NCBI GenBank assembly: GCA_002794775.1
Contig: NBAY01000005.1
Span: 806,001-870,000 of the forward strand
DNA: 64,000 nt
Source of the DNA: Porodaedalea pini
Lineage: Eukaryota > Basidiomycota > Agaricomycetes > Hymenochaetales > Hymenochaetaceae
Direction: 5' to 3'
The number at the start of each line of letters is the position of its first letter. Position 1 is the first letter of the stretch. Of the stretch, positions 53,035 to 64,000 are shown piece after piece. Position numbers and translations under genes: made by a program. Under the pieces are notes generated by a model. That model searched no databases and was not told the DNA's origin. It saw only the letters and a list, made by a program, of their open reading frames with translations.

Positions 53035-56000
53035 TTATAATGTCTCCCAGCCGCCACTGTCAACCGTACTCTCAAGCTTGCGCGCAATGAGCGTCGGGAT
53101 GCCATGATTGAGCCAGGTCTTGCGGACTTCTTCCCAACGGGCGTAGTGCAGGTATTGCCGACGACCTCGCCTAATAAAACTGGCATGAGCACGCTGCAGA
53201 AAACGATGAGAAAGGGAGATTACCTCATCGATATATCTATTTCACCGTGGACATCGAGATAAGGTGCTTGGACAAACGAGCCGTTACCTGCATAAAGATA
53301 CAGTAACGAACAGCGCTTGACGAGGAAGAAGACCCCAATAGCTCCCCCACATCTGAATGACAGAAGTCAGTCGAGGAGCTCAAGTAAAATGAAATGCATT
53401 TCCACTTACTCTTTTGTGTGGAGATTGCATTCTCCACGCTCTTTCGTGTCGCTGTCCTTGCAGCAATGACTCTGCATGCAGCAGACCGTGCCACACGTAA
53501 GACAAATAGCGGCGTCCACAGGCACTGTTTTACACCTTTTACACAGCATTAGTTTCTCTTCCTCGCCGAACAACGTATCCAAAACGAGCGGTAACTCGGC
53601 GATGCGATATATCGAAGAGAATTCCAGAGAAACGCCACAATTGAGTTGCGACGCTGCATGTGATTGCCCGTAGTGTGAGCACCAACCAAAAAGAAGGGTC
53701 TTGAGCGTGTCGTGCATAGGAAGTTCGGCAAGTGGAGGAATGCCAAGCAGCTGGAGAAGCCGCGAGTATTCATTGCCATCAGCAGAACCATAATCAGGTG
53801 AAGGAAACTGCGCGGGAAGTATGGCACGGCAGAGGATCGCTGCTCGACGGAGGAAAGGAAGCGTGAAAGTGTAGAGGAGTTTCTCCATACGACCTTCGCC
53901 GAATGAATCAAAAATAATCTCTGCTGAATGTTCGATCACTGGCGACTGACGGACGACGGACATGCAAAATATGCGCAAATCTCCGAACAGAGGCTCGTAG
54001 CTCCGGTCAGGTAGTGGAACAGCGTTCATAGGACGACATTTGTTGAGCACGTAGATCATGCCAATCACTGTCCGGGCAAGACATGCGTAATAAAGCGGTA
54101 TAAGAGCATGTCGTAGCATCTCAGGTGCCACAGCTGCGGTCTCCACGAGAATTGTTAAAGGTTCTCGTAGCAGCAGAGGATACGGCAACGATGTTAATGA
54201 AGTACGGCTCCACTCTGGAAGAAGGCGCTTCACGATTGCCTGGCGTATTGCGTCGCGTCCTTCATCGGGTCTAGTTCTGAAATGAAGTGCCGCGAGCTTG
54301 GTCAGGCTTGCAACCATTCCACGGATCAACAAATAAGTGGAATCTGGAATCCTGTCAACATGGAGGGTCAAGGTATCGCCAATGCCACGCTGTGCAATTT
54401 CAGTGGTACTGAGCGTGTAGCCAACAAGATCTTCTGGCAGATATAAGCCTGCACCACGCTCACTGAGCTCAGGTTCGGTTCTCTCTCGTAAATGCCGCGT
54501 CTGCTGTGAGAAGCTTTTTGTGACAACAACTAATGTGTCAAGCATCTTATGCCAATCAGGGTGGTCGCTGTGATCGGCTTTGGCATACGGTACATAGCCC
54601 GTATCCTGAGCGGCCCAGAAAACGAACTCTCCTGTACCTGTCTTGGCCTGCAGAGCATCCAATTGTGGATCGGGTCTGGACTTCAGGATAGTTATTCCTA
54701 CCGATCGCACCCAGTCGCTGAAAGGCTGGCTGTTGAGCGGGACAGTGGAAGGAAGTAACACCGGTAGAACGATATTCCCTAGGCTCTTGCAAAGAGGGCA
54801 CAGGTATTCCTTTCGGGCGATACTTTCTGGGTGGTTTCGCTGTCCTTGAGCTCGGTGTCTCTGTTTGATGGATATGTTGTATACCTGAAAACAGTCGAGG
54901 TGCATCATATGAGAGCAGACAGAACCTACGAGGCCGAATTTGGTGTAGTGAGTCGGAAAACCGTCGAACATCTGGTTATTCGCCTTCTTCTGGGCATCTC
55001 TAGCCTCTGCGTCTTTAGGTGGAAAATGCGCGCCTAAACGAGATGGCACTGGACGGTCCAGGCTCTCCGGTGCTAATAGCGCCTCGTTAACATGGAAGAT
55101 CTGCCCGTCAGGATGCTTCCGAAGGAGCCGACTAGGCTGGATCAGACTTAAAGCCCCGAAACCTTTGTGTGAGTTCAAATCCTCCTGGCAGACGATGCAC
55201 GTCCCAAAGGACACATGTTCCTCGTCAGCTTCCCGCATGTCGTTCTCCTCCTCATCTTCCTCGAAGTCTTCTTCAAAGTTCATAGCAAAACTTGACTGCT
55301 GTGCCTTCATCTGCTTCATGATTGCAGCCTGCCTCGCTTTCGCCGCGCGTTTTCTAGCTTCCTCGGGATCGGCCGGTCCGCTAGCTTTTGCGACAACACG
55401 GCGCTTTGTCTGGATTTCTGATGGGATGTGTTCCTCTAGCCGTTTCAGGATCCAGTCAACACGAGACTTGTACGGTTTATAGACTGGGTGATGTTCCAGA
55501 GTGCATAACACGTCAACCAGCCCCTTCTGGTTCTCGGGCTTGCATGTAGCAGTGAGTTCGGCGAAACGTCGACCACGCTCGATGATGCCTAGCATCACAA
55601 GGTGCAGCGTCTGATCGAGAATAGCCTCTGAGGATGGGGCAGGTTTGTCGGCCTCCTCAGAATACATGAGGACATTGCTGATGCAGAAGAACATTACAAG
55701 GCACAGCACCGGGGAATCAAAGACGGTTGCTAGCACCTGATAGGGTCCGGAAGATATTCCAATAGCTTTAGGAACAATAACGGGGTCCGCTGCACCAGTC
55801 TTCTTCTTCAGCCTCGCTTTCAAGATGGTTTCGACTTCCTCGCGTTTATTGCGAGTGTAGTGATAGAAGAATGGGTTGACCTCGTCGAAGCATTCATCTT
55901 TCAACTCGTAAATGCCAGTGTCCATGATTGACTCAGGAGCCCGAAAGTTTGCTACCTCCCGCAGAACATGGTCGAAACAGACATCATCTACCATTCTTTC

Positions 56001-58767
56001 CGCAACACGCTTCACGAGGTCAGTGTATGGGCATGGTCCGACAGCCAGAGCGTGGATGATCTCTCGTCGCACAGCTGACCGCAGATTCATCTGGCTGGCA
56101 CTCGCGTTCTCACTAAGAGCGGTGATAAAAATGTACAAGATCTCCTCGACCATGCTGAAAAGATGCGGTCCATCGTAGACATGACTGACAATAGAGCCAT
56201 TGAACCATGAAGTGAGCTGGAAGCGGTCGATGATGCTGATAAGAGCCAAGTCAGGGTCTTCCAGTAGAACGAAAGCAGACTGTAAGATAAACAGATCCTG
56301 GTCGTAACAAAGTTCCCGAAGCATGAAATCGCGGTAATGAAGAAGTTGACCACGGATCACGAAGCCGTTCCGTACCCATAGCCCGGTCCTGATCTGAGCG
56401 ATCATTGCAAGAACTAGAATGCTTTCGTTCAGTATAGCGTGATGCGTAAAGCTCAAGATTACTGACCTCGAAGCGGGAAGTCAATAATAGTTAGAACCCC
56501 AAGAGTGGCTACGCGACCCTTGATCACATCCCGGACATTGTTGTATCCATGTGGTTTTAATGCTTCATCACTCAACAAGTTGATGTGCTTCAGTAGTTCC
56601 GCCAGCAACCAATGCAGCGAGTGATGAAAGCTGACCCAGCCTTCCATGATGTCGAACTTCACTGTTGACACTATCTTTTCGCCCACTGTCACCATGTGAA
56701 ATTCTATCGGCTCAAACTTTGTCCTGTCCATCCGCTCGTCCTGCAAGGTGCAGATCTCGATAATGTTGTCAATCACGGTATAGATTGCCTCGATGAGCTC
56801 TGGAGATGAGGCCAACGTGAAGGCCTCGCCATAGACCTTTATGACCCGTGACAAGCTAAGAGTAACATTGAACACGCTGATCCACGCGTCCGTCTCGTAC
56901 TCAACGTGGCTTGATGCCGCGCGCTTGTTCGGATTTATGCACATGAAGAGTTTGCACGTGTTCGCGAATTGCTCAATATACGAGCGATCATGTGCAATGA
57001 GCTGTTGCACGCTTTGGTTGTGCGCTATGTAGCGCAGGTCGCTGAAGACCGGCATGAAACGCTTCGATTTAAACGGAAACGTGTCAACGTCGATTTCGGC
57101 GCGTGGATCTGGTGGGTATGCGACGCGTTTGTCCCGAATTTGGTTGGTAAAAAAGGATGTGATGATGGCGAGAAGGCGAGATATGATCTGGTGGTCCTGT
57201 ACGATATGCGCCGCGACGGAGGGAACCGTGAATAGTTGAAGGGCGAAGTACTTGATTGACGTCTCTGCCTCGCGGTCTACCAAGAGATACGAGTCGATGA
57301 CCCAGTGATACACATTCGCATAATGAACGGCTAATAGAAAGATGGGTCATTACTTTGGACGCTGCATGGGCAGCGAAACTACTGACCGACAGATATCTTA
57401 TGCTCGTGGCTTAGAGTCAGAATAGAAACGTAAATCTCCTTCAAGCTCAAGCGAGGCTTCTTCCAAAGCCTAGTGTGATACAAGAACATCCAGTCAAGCC
57501 TCGATGGATTATTAATTTCCTGCAGCACCTTAGCGCATTCGGTATTCTGCAGCAAAGAATGAATGTCCTTCCGCCTGGGACTAAAGAACTCTGTTGCTAT
57601 GACTTCTCGAATGACCATCGTGTCTGAGAGAAAACGGCATTTGGTCAGGTCTAATAACCATTCGATGAGAACACCGGCAATTTGTTCTCGGAAAGAGTCA
57701 TACGCCCGTCTGACTGTGACTCCCAAGTCAATCTTCGCGATTGCCTGAGCGATCTCGAGCAGCCGAGGGCTATAATTGTTCATCTCGACAATGTCACGCC
57801 CCTGTTCGTCGATTTTACTCGTATGGTTGGCTGCCTCTTCCGCAGAACAGCCGCAGGTATCCGACAAATGTCGAATCACTTCGTCGAATGAATGTTTGTC
57901 GTCATTCCACACAACGATGGCATAGAGATCCTTCCGTAGGGGGTCAGCTGTGACCTGGTCTGTGAGTGACTCTTCTGTAGTAGGCAGAAATGTCTCGTCC
58001 GGGGAATAATCCAGGGTATCGAGTATAAAATCTAGGGCATATGCCACGGTACGAGACATCGAGTCCCAGAGTTCAGGTGGAACAGTTGGACGATTAAGTA
58101 TCGCTTGAGAGTTGGTTCCGGAGTAGAGCGGACGCGACGCTGCCCTAGGCGTTTTCTCTGGAGTAGGACTCGATTCTGCAGAGGGAGGATGATACCGGCA
58201 TCCTACAGGATTGCGCCAGGCCTCCTGGTCACCGCAGTCGCAACATCCTCCTGATTGCTGAGCAATGTAAAACGAGACATTGTGGTCCTCATGTCTAGTC
58301 GCATGAAAACACCGCGCGCACATAACACAACTGTCATCTAAAGCACAATCTCTGATATAAGGTCTTGAGCGTCGCAAAGTACGGAAATAAGAGCTGTAAT
58401 TAACCACTCACTTGCAACGATAACAGCTTTCACCCTTCGTAAATATGTGTCCACACGATCTCCCGGGGATAATTGGAGGCTCTGCACCAGCGCCATGGAA
58501 TCCGTATCTTGTCTGGACCTCGCAGAGGAGCAACTGCACGGGTAAGTACGAGATGGCATTGGGCAAGAAGAAATTGCCGTGCGGTCCATAGAACGTTTCG
58601 TATAATTCTGAAAGTATCTCCGAACGTGTTCCTGGAGTGAAGATATATTTCTTTGAACCAGGAAGAGTTTCGAGAGTGAACCGGAGCCTGGTGAGGCCAT
58701 CGGTTGTCCTATTCTGTGGACTCATCGAGCTGCCACCGAGTGAGAACAGGGAAGACAAGCGCGACAT
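53035..58767 (-). CDS. UBR1: UBR1: N-recognin E3 ubiquitin ligase
   Basis: Recognises N-degrons and ubiquitinates them with a Rad6-type E2. Exons 58767-58412, 58351-57387, 57330-56467, 56413-53410, 53352-53224 and 53170-53035 total exactly 1,818 codons (1,817 residues), the usual size. Domains: the UBR-box zinc finger, about residues 100-170 (CGHIFTKGESCYRC, CALDDSCVMCARCF, DHNVSFYIAQQSGGCCDCGD); the ClpS-like type-2 site, about 255-320 (AIVVWNDDKHSFDEVIRHL); a RING-H2, about 1130-1270 (CIVCQEDL, then HMMHLDCFQVY and EYLCPLCKSLGN); and the UBR autoinhibitory C-terminal domain ending APYLDVHGEIDIS and WEEVRKTWLNHGIPTLI. A start at 58821 would add 18 residues. It is head to head with TRM2. A broken copy of its 3' end lies at 43915-44415. 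Confidence 0.95.
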
Positions 58768-58950
58768 CGTGCAATCAAGATCAAAATATGTCGTCGTCGT
58801 ATGAATGTGGTCAAAAATCAAGTCATGGAAGCTCGGAGAGCGTCGTCGTCGTTCGTCAGCAAGTGGTGGCTCGAAACGCGCCTTGAAGCCGAGCGCTGAT
58901 CAGCGCGTCCATTCCGTGGCTCCAGATCTGTCAGCCACGCGTGGCTTCCG
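58768..58950. promoter_or_regulatory. Bidirectional promoter between UBR1 and TRM2
   Basis: Only about 180-250 bp separate the two divergent starts, so both genes must share this region. A CGTCGTCGT-type repeat occurs on both sides (near 58793 and 58843). No factor site can be named. Confidence 0.55.
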
Positions 58951-61025
58951 ATGCTGCTTGCCCTCCGCGTACAACGCCGTCGCTCTCTGCCTCAACTCCG
59001 CCCTCTGTATAGACGACTCATGGCCAGTCCAAAAATTGGAGAGAAAAGGGAACTCAGTCCATCTCTTTCGGCACCGAATCTTGACAAAAAGCGGCGCTCT
59101 CAGTCTCCAAAGCTATTTGCCGAAAAATTGACTACAAATGAAGTGGACAGGAAATCGGCGACTTCGGGAAAAGGAAAGGCTCAAGTCTCACAGAGAAAGC
59201 TGACAAAAAGCGCGAAAAAACATAGAAGAAAACTGCTCAATATCGAGCCTTGCTCTCATGACGATGTGCACTGGCGCGAAGTAATTGCTTTGCTGGGTCT
59301 AGATGTAGTGGACGTCGCAATCGAGGAGGAGAATGATCTAGAGGCACCGTTTGAGTTCCACGAAGAAGTTGAGCTCGAAATAATCCAGCTCTCATCCAAT
59401 GGTGAGTTCTATTCATCATGCATTGCTTAACGCACGCAGAGTTAAAAAATTAAAGCATTCTTTTACAGGCGAAGGATTAGCTATTGCTCCGTCGCCCAAA
59501 CGTCCTTGGGTGGTGATCGTTCCTTTCTCTCTCCCGGGAGAAAAGGTGCACGCAAGGATCTATCGGAACGCTAGATTACATTCCTTCGCGGACTTCTTGG
59601 ACGTCGAACGGCCGAACACATCCATGCGCGACATGAGCCGAGTTGGCTGCAAATATTTCGAGAAATGCGGCGGTTGCCAGTATCAGGTAGATACCCTCTC
59701 TTTGCCTTGTGGAAGCGATTTTTGAGCTCCATGTCGTATTGACAGCTACGTTCTACTAGATGCTTTCTTATGAAACTCAGCTTGACCTAAAACGCGATGT
59801 CGTCGTTCGAGCGTACGAGACTTTCTCGGGTATGTAAGCGATAGTCGATACCAAATTACCATGCTTATGTCCTAGGCAGAACTACAGACGTCCTCTGTCC
59901 CTAGTGTCCTTCCAACGGCCCCATCACCACTCCAGTATGGATATCGGACAAAAATCACTCCTCACTTCGATGCACCAGTGAAAATGCCTCGTCGTCAAAA
60001 GAACAAAGCTACACCTGCTCCGGAACCTCTTCCGGAAGGCAAGACAGTCGCCATTGGATTCAATAGGGTTGGGACGCGAGAGGTCCTTGACATCGAGGTA
60101 TGCTTAGCTTTTGTTCCCTTTCACACAGCGACTCATCTGCTTCTAGGAATGTCCTATTGCTACTGCCGTAATAAACGATGCGCTGGGTCCATTGAGGAAA
60201 GGTATACTGGAGTGAGTAAATGGATCGGCTGCTTTACACTTAATAATTACGGCTCGCAGGAAATTACATACATACAAAAAGGGCGTCAGTCTCCTTCTGC
60301 GTGACTCCTTGGCCATACCACCAGAGGGCTCAGATATCGCACGAGCAACGGAAGAGCATATCTGTGTGACTGATCATCGTGGAAAGGTCCGCGAAAGAGT
60401 CGGGGACATGCTTTTTGATTTTAGTGCGAGCTCGTTCTTCCAGAACAACAACTCCGTCCTCGTTCCCCTAGTCGAATATGTCCGGAACGCTATTTTCCCT
60501 CCCAGCGCCCCAGGCGACATGGATACGGTGCCCACGACACCTACTCATCTTGTCGACGCGTACTGCGGCGCGGGCCTCTTCTCCATCATGCTTTCGCCAT
60601 ACTTCATGACTATTGCAGGCATCGAGCTCTCGTCAGAGTCCATCACCGCCGCGACCCACAATGCGGAGCTCAACAAGCTCCCCGAGGGCCGAGTTACGTT
60701 CCGTGCTGGAGACGCAGCTCACATCTTTGCAGCGGTGCCAGATTTCCCGCCTGCTGCGACAGCGGTGATCATCGATCCGCCGCGGAAAGGATGTGATGAG
60801 AATTTCCTCGATCAGCTGCTGGCATTCAGGAGCACAACGGTCGTGTACGTCAGCTGTAACGTGCACACTCAGGCGAGGGACGTCGGCATTTTGTTGAAGA
60901 AGAGCGTTGGAGAGGTGGAGAGGGGGGAGAAGACTAATAAATATGTATTGGAGAGCGTGCGCGGGTTTGATCTGTTCCCACAGACGGCGCACGTGGAGTC
61001 TGTCGCAGTCTTGCGGTTAGTTTAG
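58951..61025 (+). CDS. TRM2: tRNA (uracil-5-)-methyltransferase TRM2
   Basis: Makes m5U54 in the T-loop of tRNA with S-adenosylmethionine (RumA/TrmA class). Exons 58951 or 59020-59401, 59469-59686, 59760-59829, 59880-60097, 60147-60211 and 60260-61025 give 572 residues from the 59020 ATG or 595 from 58951. A TRAM-like region is followed by a four-Cys iron-sulfur motif (GCKYFEKCGGCQYQ plus ECPIAT). Methyltransferase motifs: SFFQNN, DAYCGAGLFSI near 417, DPPRKGC near 489, and catalytic Cys in VYVSCN near 514. The upstream start adds MLLALRVQRRRSLPQLRPLY, Arg-rich with no acid, which looks like a mitochondrial presequence. Shares its promoter with UBR1. Confidence 0.93.
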
Positions 61026-61387
61026 AGAGGTTTATAATACTTCCTTGTGGCATACTTGTTTGAACTCGCTAAACCGAACTCATTCATAGTCCTAGTCAAG
61101 CGTACCCTAATTCACACTGTTATTTGCTGCAATGCGATAAATTATAATGTCTCGGACCGGCCTAGGGAATAAATACATAAATATGACTCGACCCAACTTA
61201 CCGAGTCGAAGTAAGGATTACTCTGAGCGGTACTGTCGAGGTGAGATGGAACCAACAAGTATCAAAACAGGAGGTCTAAGAAATTGGTCAGGCGCCGGCT
61301 CTGTACGTTGAAGCTTCTGCGGGATTCAGGGAAGAATGAGAAAAACATATCCATGCCGGTAAATACTGTGCACGTACCGTCGGGAGG
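61026..61387. other. Convergent intergenic region
   Basis: About 360 bp between TRM2 and the next minus-strand gene. No feature is seen. Confidence 0.4.
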
Positions 61388-62160
61388 TTAGACGAACTGT
61401 ATGTCGCTTACAGTTCTAGCCCTGTAGCTAGTCCCTCCGTTGACACCTTTCTCTGCGGCTTCCTTCAGATGGAATATAAGCTGGTTGCCTACGATGCATG
61501 GGAAAACGGAGGATCCAGCTACGTCGACAAAGGATGTTGACGACTTGGTTGCTTGAGATGCCTGTCGATCGACGAAATGCCCAATACTCAACGATCTGTA
61601 CCGCACTGCACATTAATACACTACATAAAGCAACCCGAAGTCAGTCCCTCTCAATCTTAGCAAGGTATAGCTTGAGGTGTTTCACGTTATGAAGTATATA
61701 GCCTGGTCTTCGATAAGAACCTTCACGAGAGAAGGACCAATCAGTCCACTTGTCATTCTCCAGTGCTCCGCAGCTTTGAAGATGGCAAGTGACATCAGCA
61801 AAAGCTCAAACAGCAACGGTGCAGACCTGCATTCATCCCAATGACAAAGTATGGTCTGGAACCAGTATCATTATAAGATGAAGAGCGCTCACCAGAATAA
61901 GGACTGAGCCAAGAACGAAGTTGTCCCATCATCCCCATAGAATGTGTAGCCATCCGCTTCTCCTACAACGACTTGAAGGCGCTCTGAGTCCCAACCCCAA
62001 TATAATTCTAGGAGGCAAGGGACTTACCTCCGAGGCCGAGACATCTATAAATCAACGAAGCGAGCATTACTACGGCTTCGACTGAGAAGATAGCTCGAAG
62101 TGCAACAACTAGCTTCTCATCTGCGTGAATAGTCAGTCAGTAACACATAGCTATCTTTGA
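61388..62160 (-). CDS. DUF6533-like multi-pass membrane protein, C-terminal exons (structure incomplete)
   Basis: Minus-strand exon-like pieces in order: DEKLVVALRAIFSVEAVVML (about 62125-62031), GEADGYTFYGDDGTTSFLAQ (about 61964-61890), LLFELLLMSLAIFKAAEHWR with SLVKVLIEDQAIYF (about 61823-61690), and VFPCIVGNQLIFHLKEAAEK to the stop at 61388. The order, the AEHWR motif and the ending LKEAAEKGVNGGTSYR resemble agaricomycete seven-helix proteins containing DUF6533, whose function is unknown. I could not close all splice junctions: the stretch before the last exon has no clear donor, and the N-terminal exons were not found up to 63000. It may be a partial gene or pseudogene. Confidence 0.5.
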
Positions 62161-63880
62161 AGATACTTCTTTATTCTACCCCTCTGATGATAAAGCGAGA
62201 GCCCTTAACAGCAGGATGTCTGTACGATACAAAGAAGTGTAAATATCAAGGGGCGAATTCAATCAAAGCGGAAGCCGGATCGCACAGTCTGTAAGGAGTA
62301 GGACAATGCAATCTTTCAATTTATGCTTAATTAGTAAGTCTGACGCTGTATAAAGGAGATTGTCACCTCCTAGATCCTCCCCCCACCGTGAAACATTGCC
62401 TGTGAACGGCCACAGTTTCAGCATGCCGTGTAATATCAAGCAGAAACGGGTTAGACAAATATTATATTTACACCTGAGGCGTGAAAAAGAAGGGGAAAGA
62501 AAGTATCAAGAAGGAGGACAAAAGAGACTTATAACATTATAGCAGGAACTTACATTGTGTCGTTTGCTTGATAGTAATCTAGCACGGTAAGTAACAGTGA
62601 AAATAATCATGAATTCGATTAGTCTAGGTCACGGGTTCAACCGGAGGAAACTAACTCCAGTACAAGCTCACTGAGCGGAAAAAAGCTCAATGTATCGGAT
62701 CCGTGAATGATTAGTAGACCAACTTGTTAGGCTCAAGGCGCATTACAGACGTGATTTTACTCACTGAAAAGAAAAGCACGGTGACGGACTTGAACGGGAA
62801 TTTCTGATCAGTTACATGTAAGTTGAGCTTATCATCCGCAGTAGTGACCATTGAAATTCAATACCCAGAAGTATTAGTAGTTGGCCTAATCAAAGAAGTG
62901 AGAATTACTAGTGAGAGACACGCTCAAAAACAGCAGAGTCAGCTTACCTCTTTGTCCACTGTTGTGACTAGTCCATTTTAATAAGAAATAACTCTCCTGC
63001 GAAATGTAACAGTACTCAACGAATGCTATAGAAGTACACAGTCAACAGTGCTATCCGTGCATAAAGGTTGGTTCGGTATTGATATATAATGATCGGGATC
63101 ATACTCGGATCGATCGGTTCAATACCAGAACGAATGTCCAACATGACTGAGAAGAGTTTCCGACTAGAGATAAAGCAGCTTGCGGAGAAGATAGACCGTC
63201 CGAAGCCATTGTTCATGAATCATACCGTTTTAAACTGACCAACAGGCAAGCTGTGAGTTGCAAGTTCTGTTCCTTTTAAGGGTTTGATCGGAAGATAATC
63301 CGGAGAGTGAAGGGGATGATATGGAGCGTTGAAATTGTCTCTGTCGTATAAGGCCGATGAAGTGCATGCACTGTAGATAGACGCAGTTCAGAGCATCCGC
63401 CGGATGGAAAGGAGGCAATGTCTTTCCGGAAAGAGGGTTGCTCGCCTAGATCGGATCTGTAGCTTCCTCGCTTGCAGCACCAATGAGAGGCATTTTGAGG
63501 AAGAGGATGTTATGCTGCGCCGGTCCGTATCTACCTCCTACGAAGGTGGCCGGCGAGGCGTCCTGCAAGGTCATGCTCGAAGCTAGATATCATGATCATA
63601 GACGCGGCGAACGGGGAAGATCAGAGCGTCTAATAATTAGGCGCGCAAGCGACTCGGGATTAGGCGAGAATCTTAGTCGTTATTCCTTTCCGAGATACCC
63701 ACCGCCAGATTCGATAGAAAGTTCGCAATGCAACCGGATGGCTCTCCGGAGCAGGCAGTTCGTGAAACGAAACAGTTATTACCGGGCTCTGAGGCATGCC
63801 TATCGTAAAGATTAATGTAATGGTCCAGATATAAGACATTGCGAGCGCGGGACAGATATAACGAATTTGTACAGTTCACC
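62161..63880. other. Region without supported genes, probably decayed
   Basis: About 1.7 kb between the two DUF6533-like pieces. It may hold upstream exons of the first or 3' flank of the second. Open frames such as 63016-63216 (minus) are not recognisable. Confidence 0.35.
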
Positions 63881-64000
63881 GCCTCCTAAGTTCACGGTTC
63901 TCGTCCTGTAGCTAGTCCCTCCATTGACTCCCTTTCTGCCGCTTCCTTCAGGTGGAACATCAGATGGCTGCCTACGATGCACGGGAATACGGGTGATCCA
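63881..64000 (-). pseudogene. DUF6533-like protein, second copy, last exon (cut by window edge)
   Basis: The minus strand encodes GSPVFPCIVGSHLMFHLKEA, like the last exon at 61388-61530 (GSSVFPCIVGNQLIFHLKEA). After AAER the frame differs by one base: GAAAGGGAGTCAATGGAGGG replaces GAAAGGTGTCAACGGAGGG with a missing base upstream. The intact-looking continuation VNGGTSYRTRTV is therefore out of frame. Either a pseudogene or a shorter C-terminus. The rest lies beyond the window. Confidence 0.5.

Noticed and set aside
54847..54900. Possible intron in UBR1 at GTATACAACATATCC...CAG
   Set aside because: Too short (24 nt), and the translated residues (VYNISIKQRHRAQ) are conserved in family members.
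62628..62650. GGTTCAACCGG, similar to a tRNA B box
   Set aside because: The last conserved C of the B box is wrong, and no acceptor stem or A box can be placed at the right distance.

Overview
The window is nuclear DNA of a filamentous basidiomycete, most likely an agaricomycete. The evidence is dense short introns of about 45-90 nt, typical fungal families (Erf4, HPP, adamalysin, microsomal P450, F-box, DUF6533-like), a chromodomain Ty3/gypsy element and heavily CpG-decayed transposons. No ribosomal RNA, tRNA, CRISPR or bacterial-type signal was seen.

Layout. 1-17.3 kb is a compact housekeeping block. In order it holds the 3' end of a DNMT2-type tRNA methyltransferase, translation factor eIF5, a peroxisomal SCP-x-type thiolase, an SMN homologue, a membrane-anchored aspartic-protease-like protein with an apparent frameshift, the palmitoyltransferase partner ERF4, a decayed unknown gene, and an ADAM metalloprotease. 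17.3-42 kb is a repeat island. It contains a 745-bp perfect-looking palindrome, a solo LTR, a foldback MITE, and two inverted copies of a Tc1/mariner-type transposase. The left transposase copy is split by a complete chromovirus retrotransposon. The two copies flank a divergent pair of unrecognised genes, called A and B here. Further right are a trypsin-fold protein, a second foldback MITE and a dead deaminase-like gene. 42-48.5 kb is a segmental duplication of an HPP membrane-protein gene (two copies), with an F-box gene and fragments of UBR1 and NOC2. 48.5-61 kb returns to single-copy genes: a P450, and the N-recognin UBR1 head to head with tRNA methyltransferase TRM2. 61-64 kb holds pieces of a duplicated DUF6533-like membrane protein.

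The most unusual object is the roughly 16-17 kb composite in the repeat island (about 20.3-37.3 kb). Each transposase copy is joined to the 3' end of a gene-B homologue. This suggests a larger multi-gene DNA transposon (terminal repeat, transposase, convergent gene B, divergent gene A) rather than an ordinary 2-kb Tc1 element. Nearly all the damage is of one kind. Every in-frame stop in gene A (5 of 5), one in gene B and one shared by both transposase copies is TGA, the codon made from Arg CGA by CpG deamination. All three differences between the two LTRs of the retrotransposon, and the loss of the first catalytic Asp of the transposase, also fit CpG-to-TpG change.

All coordinates come from reading the sequence. 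Splice sites were chosen by GT/GC-AG ends, frame closure and family conservation, and are unverified by transcripts.
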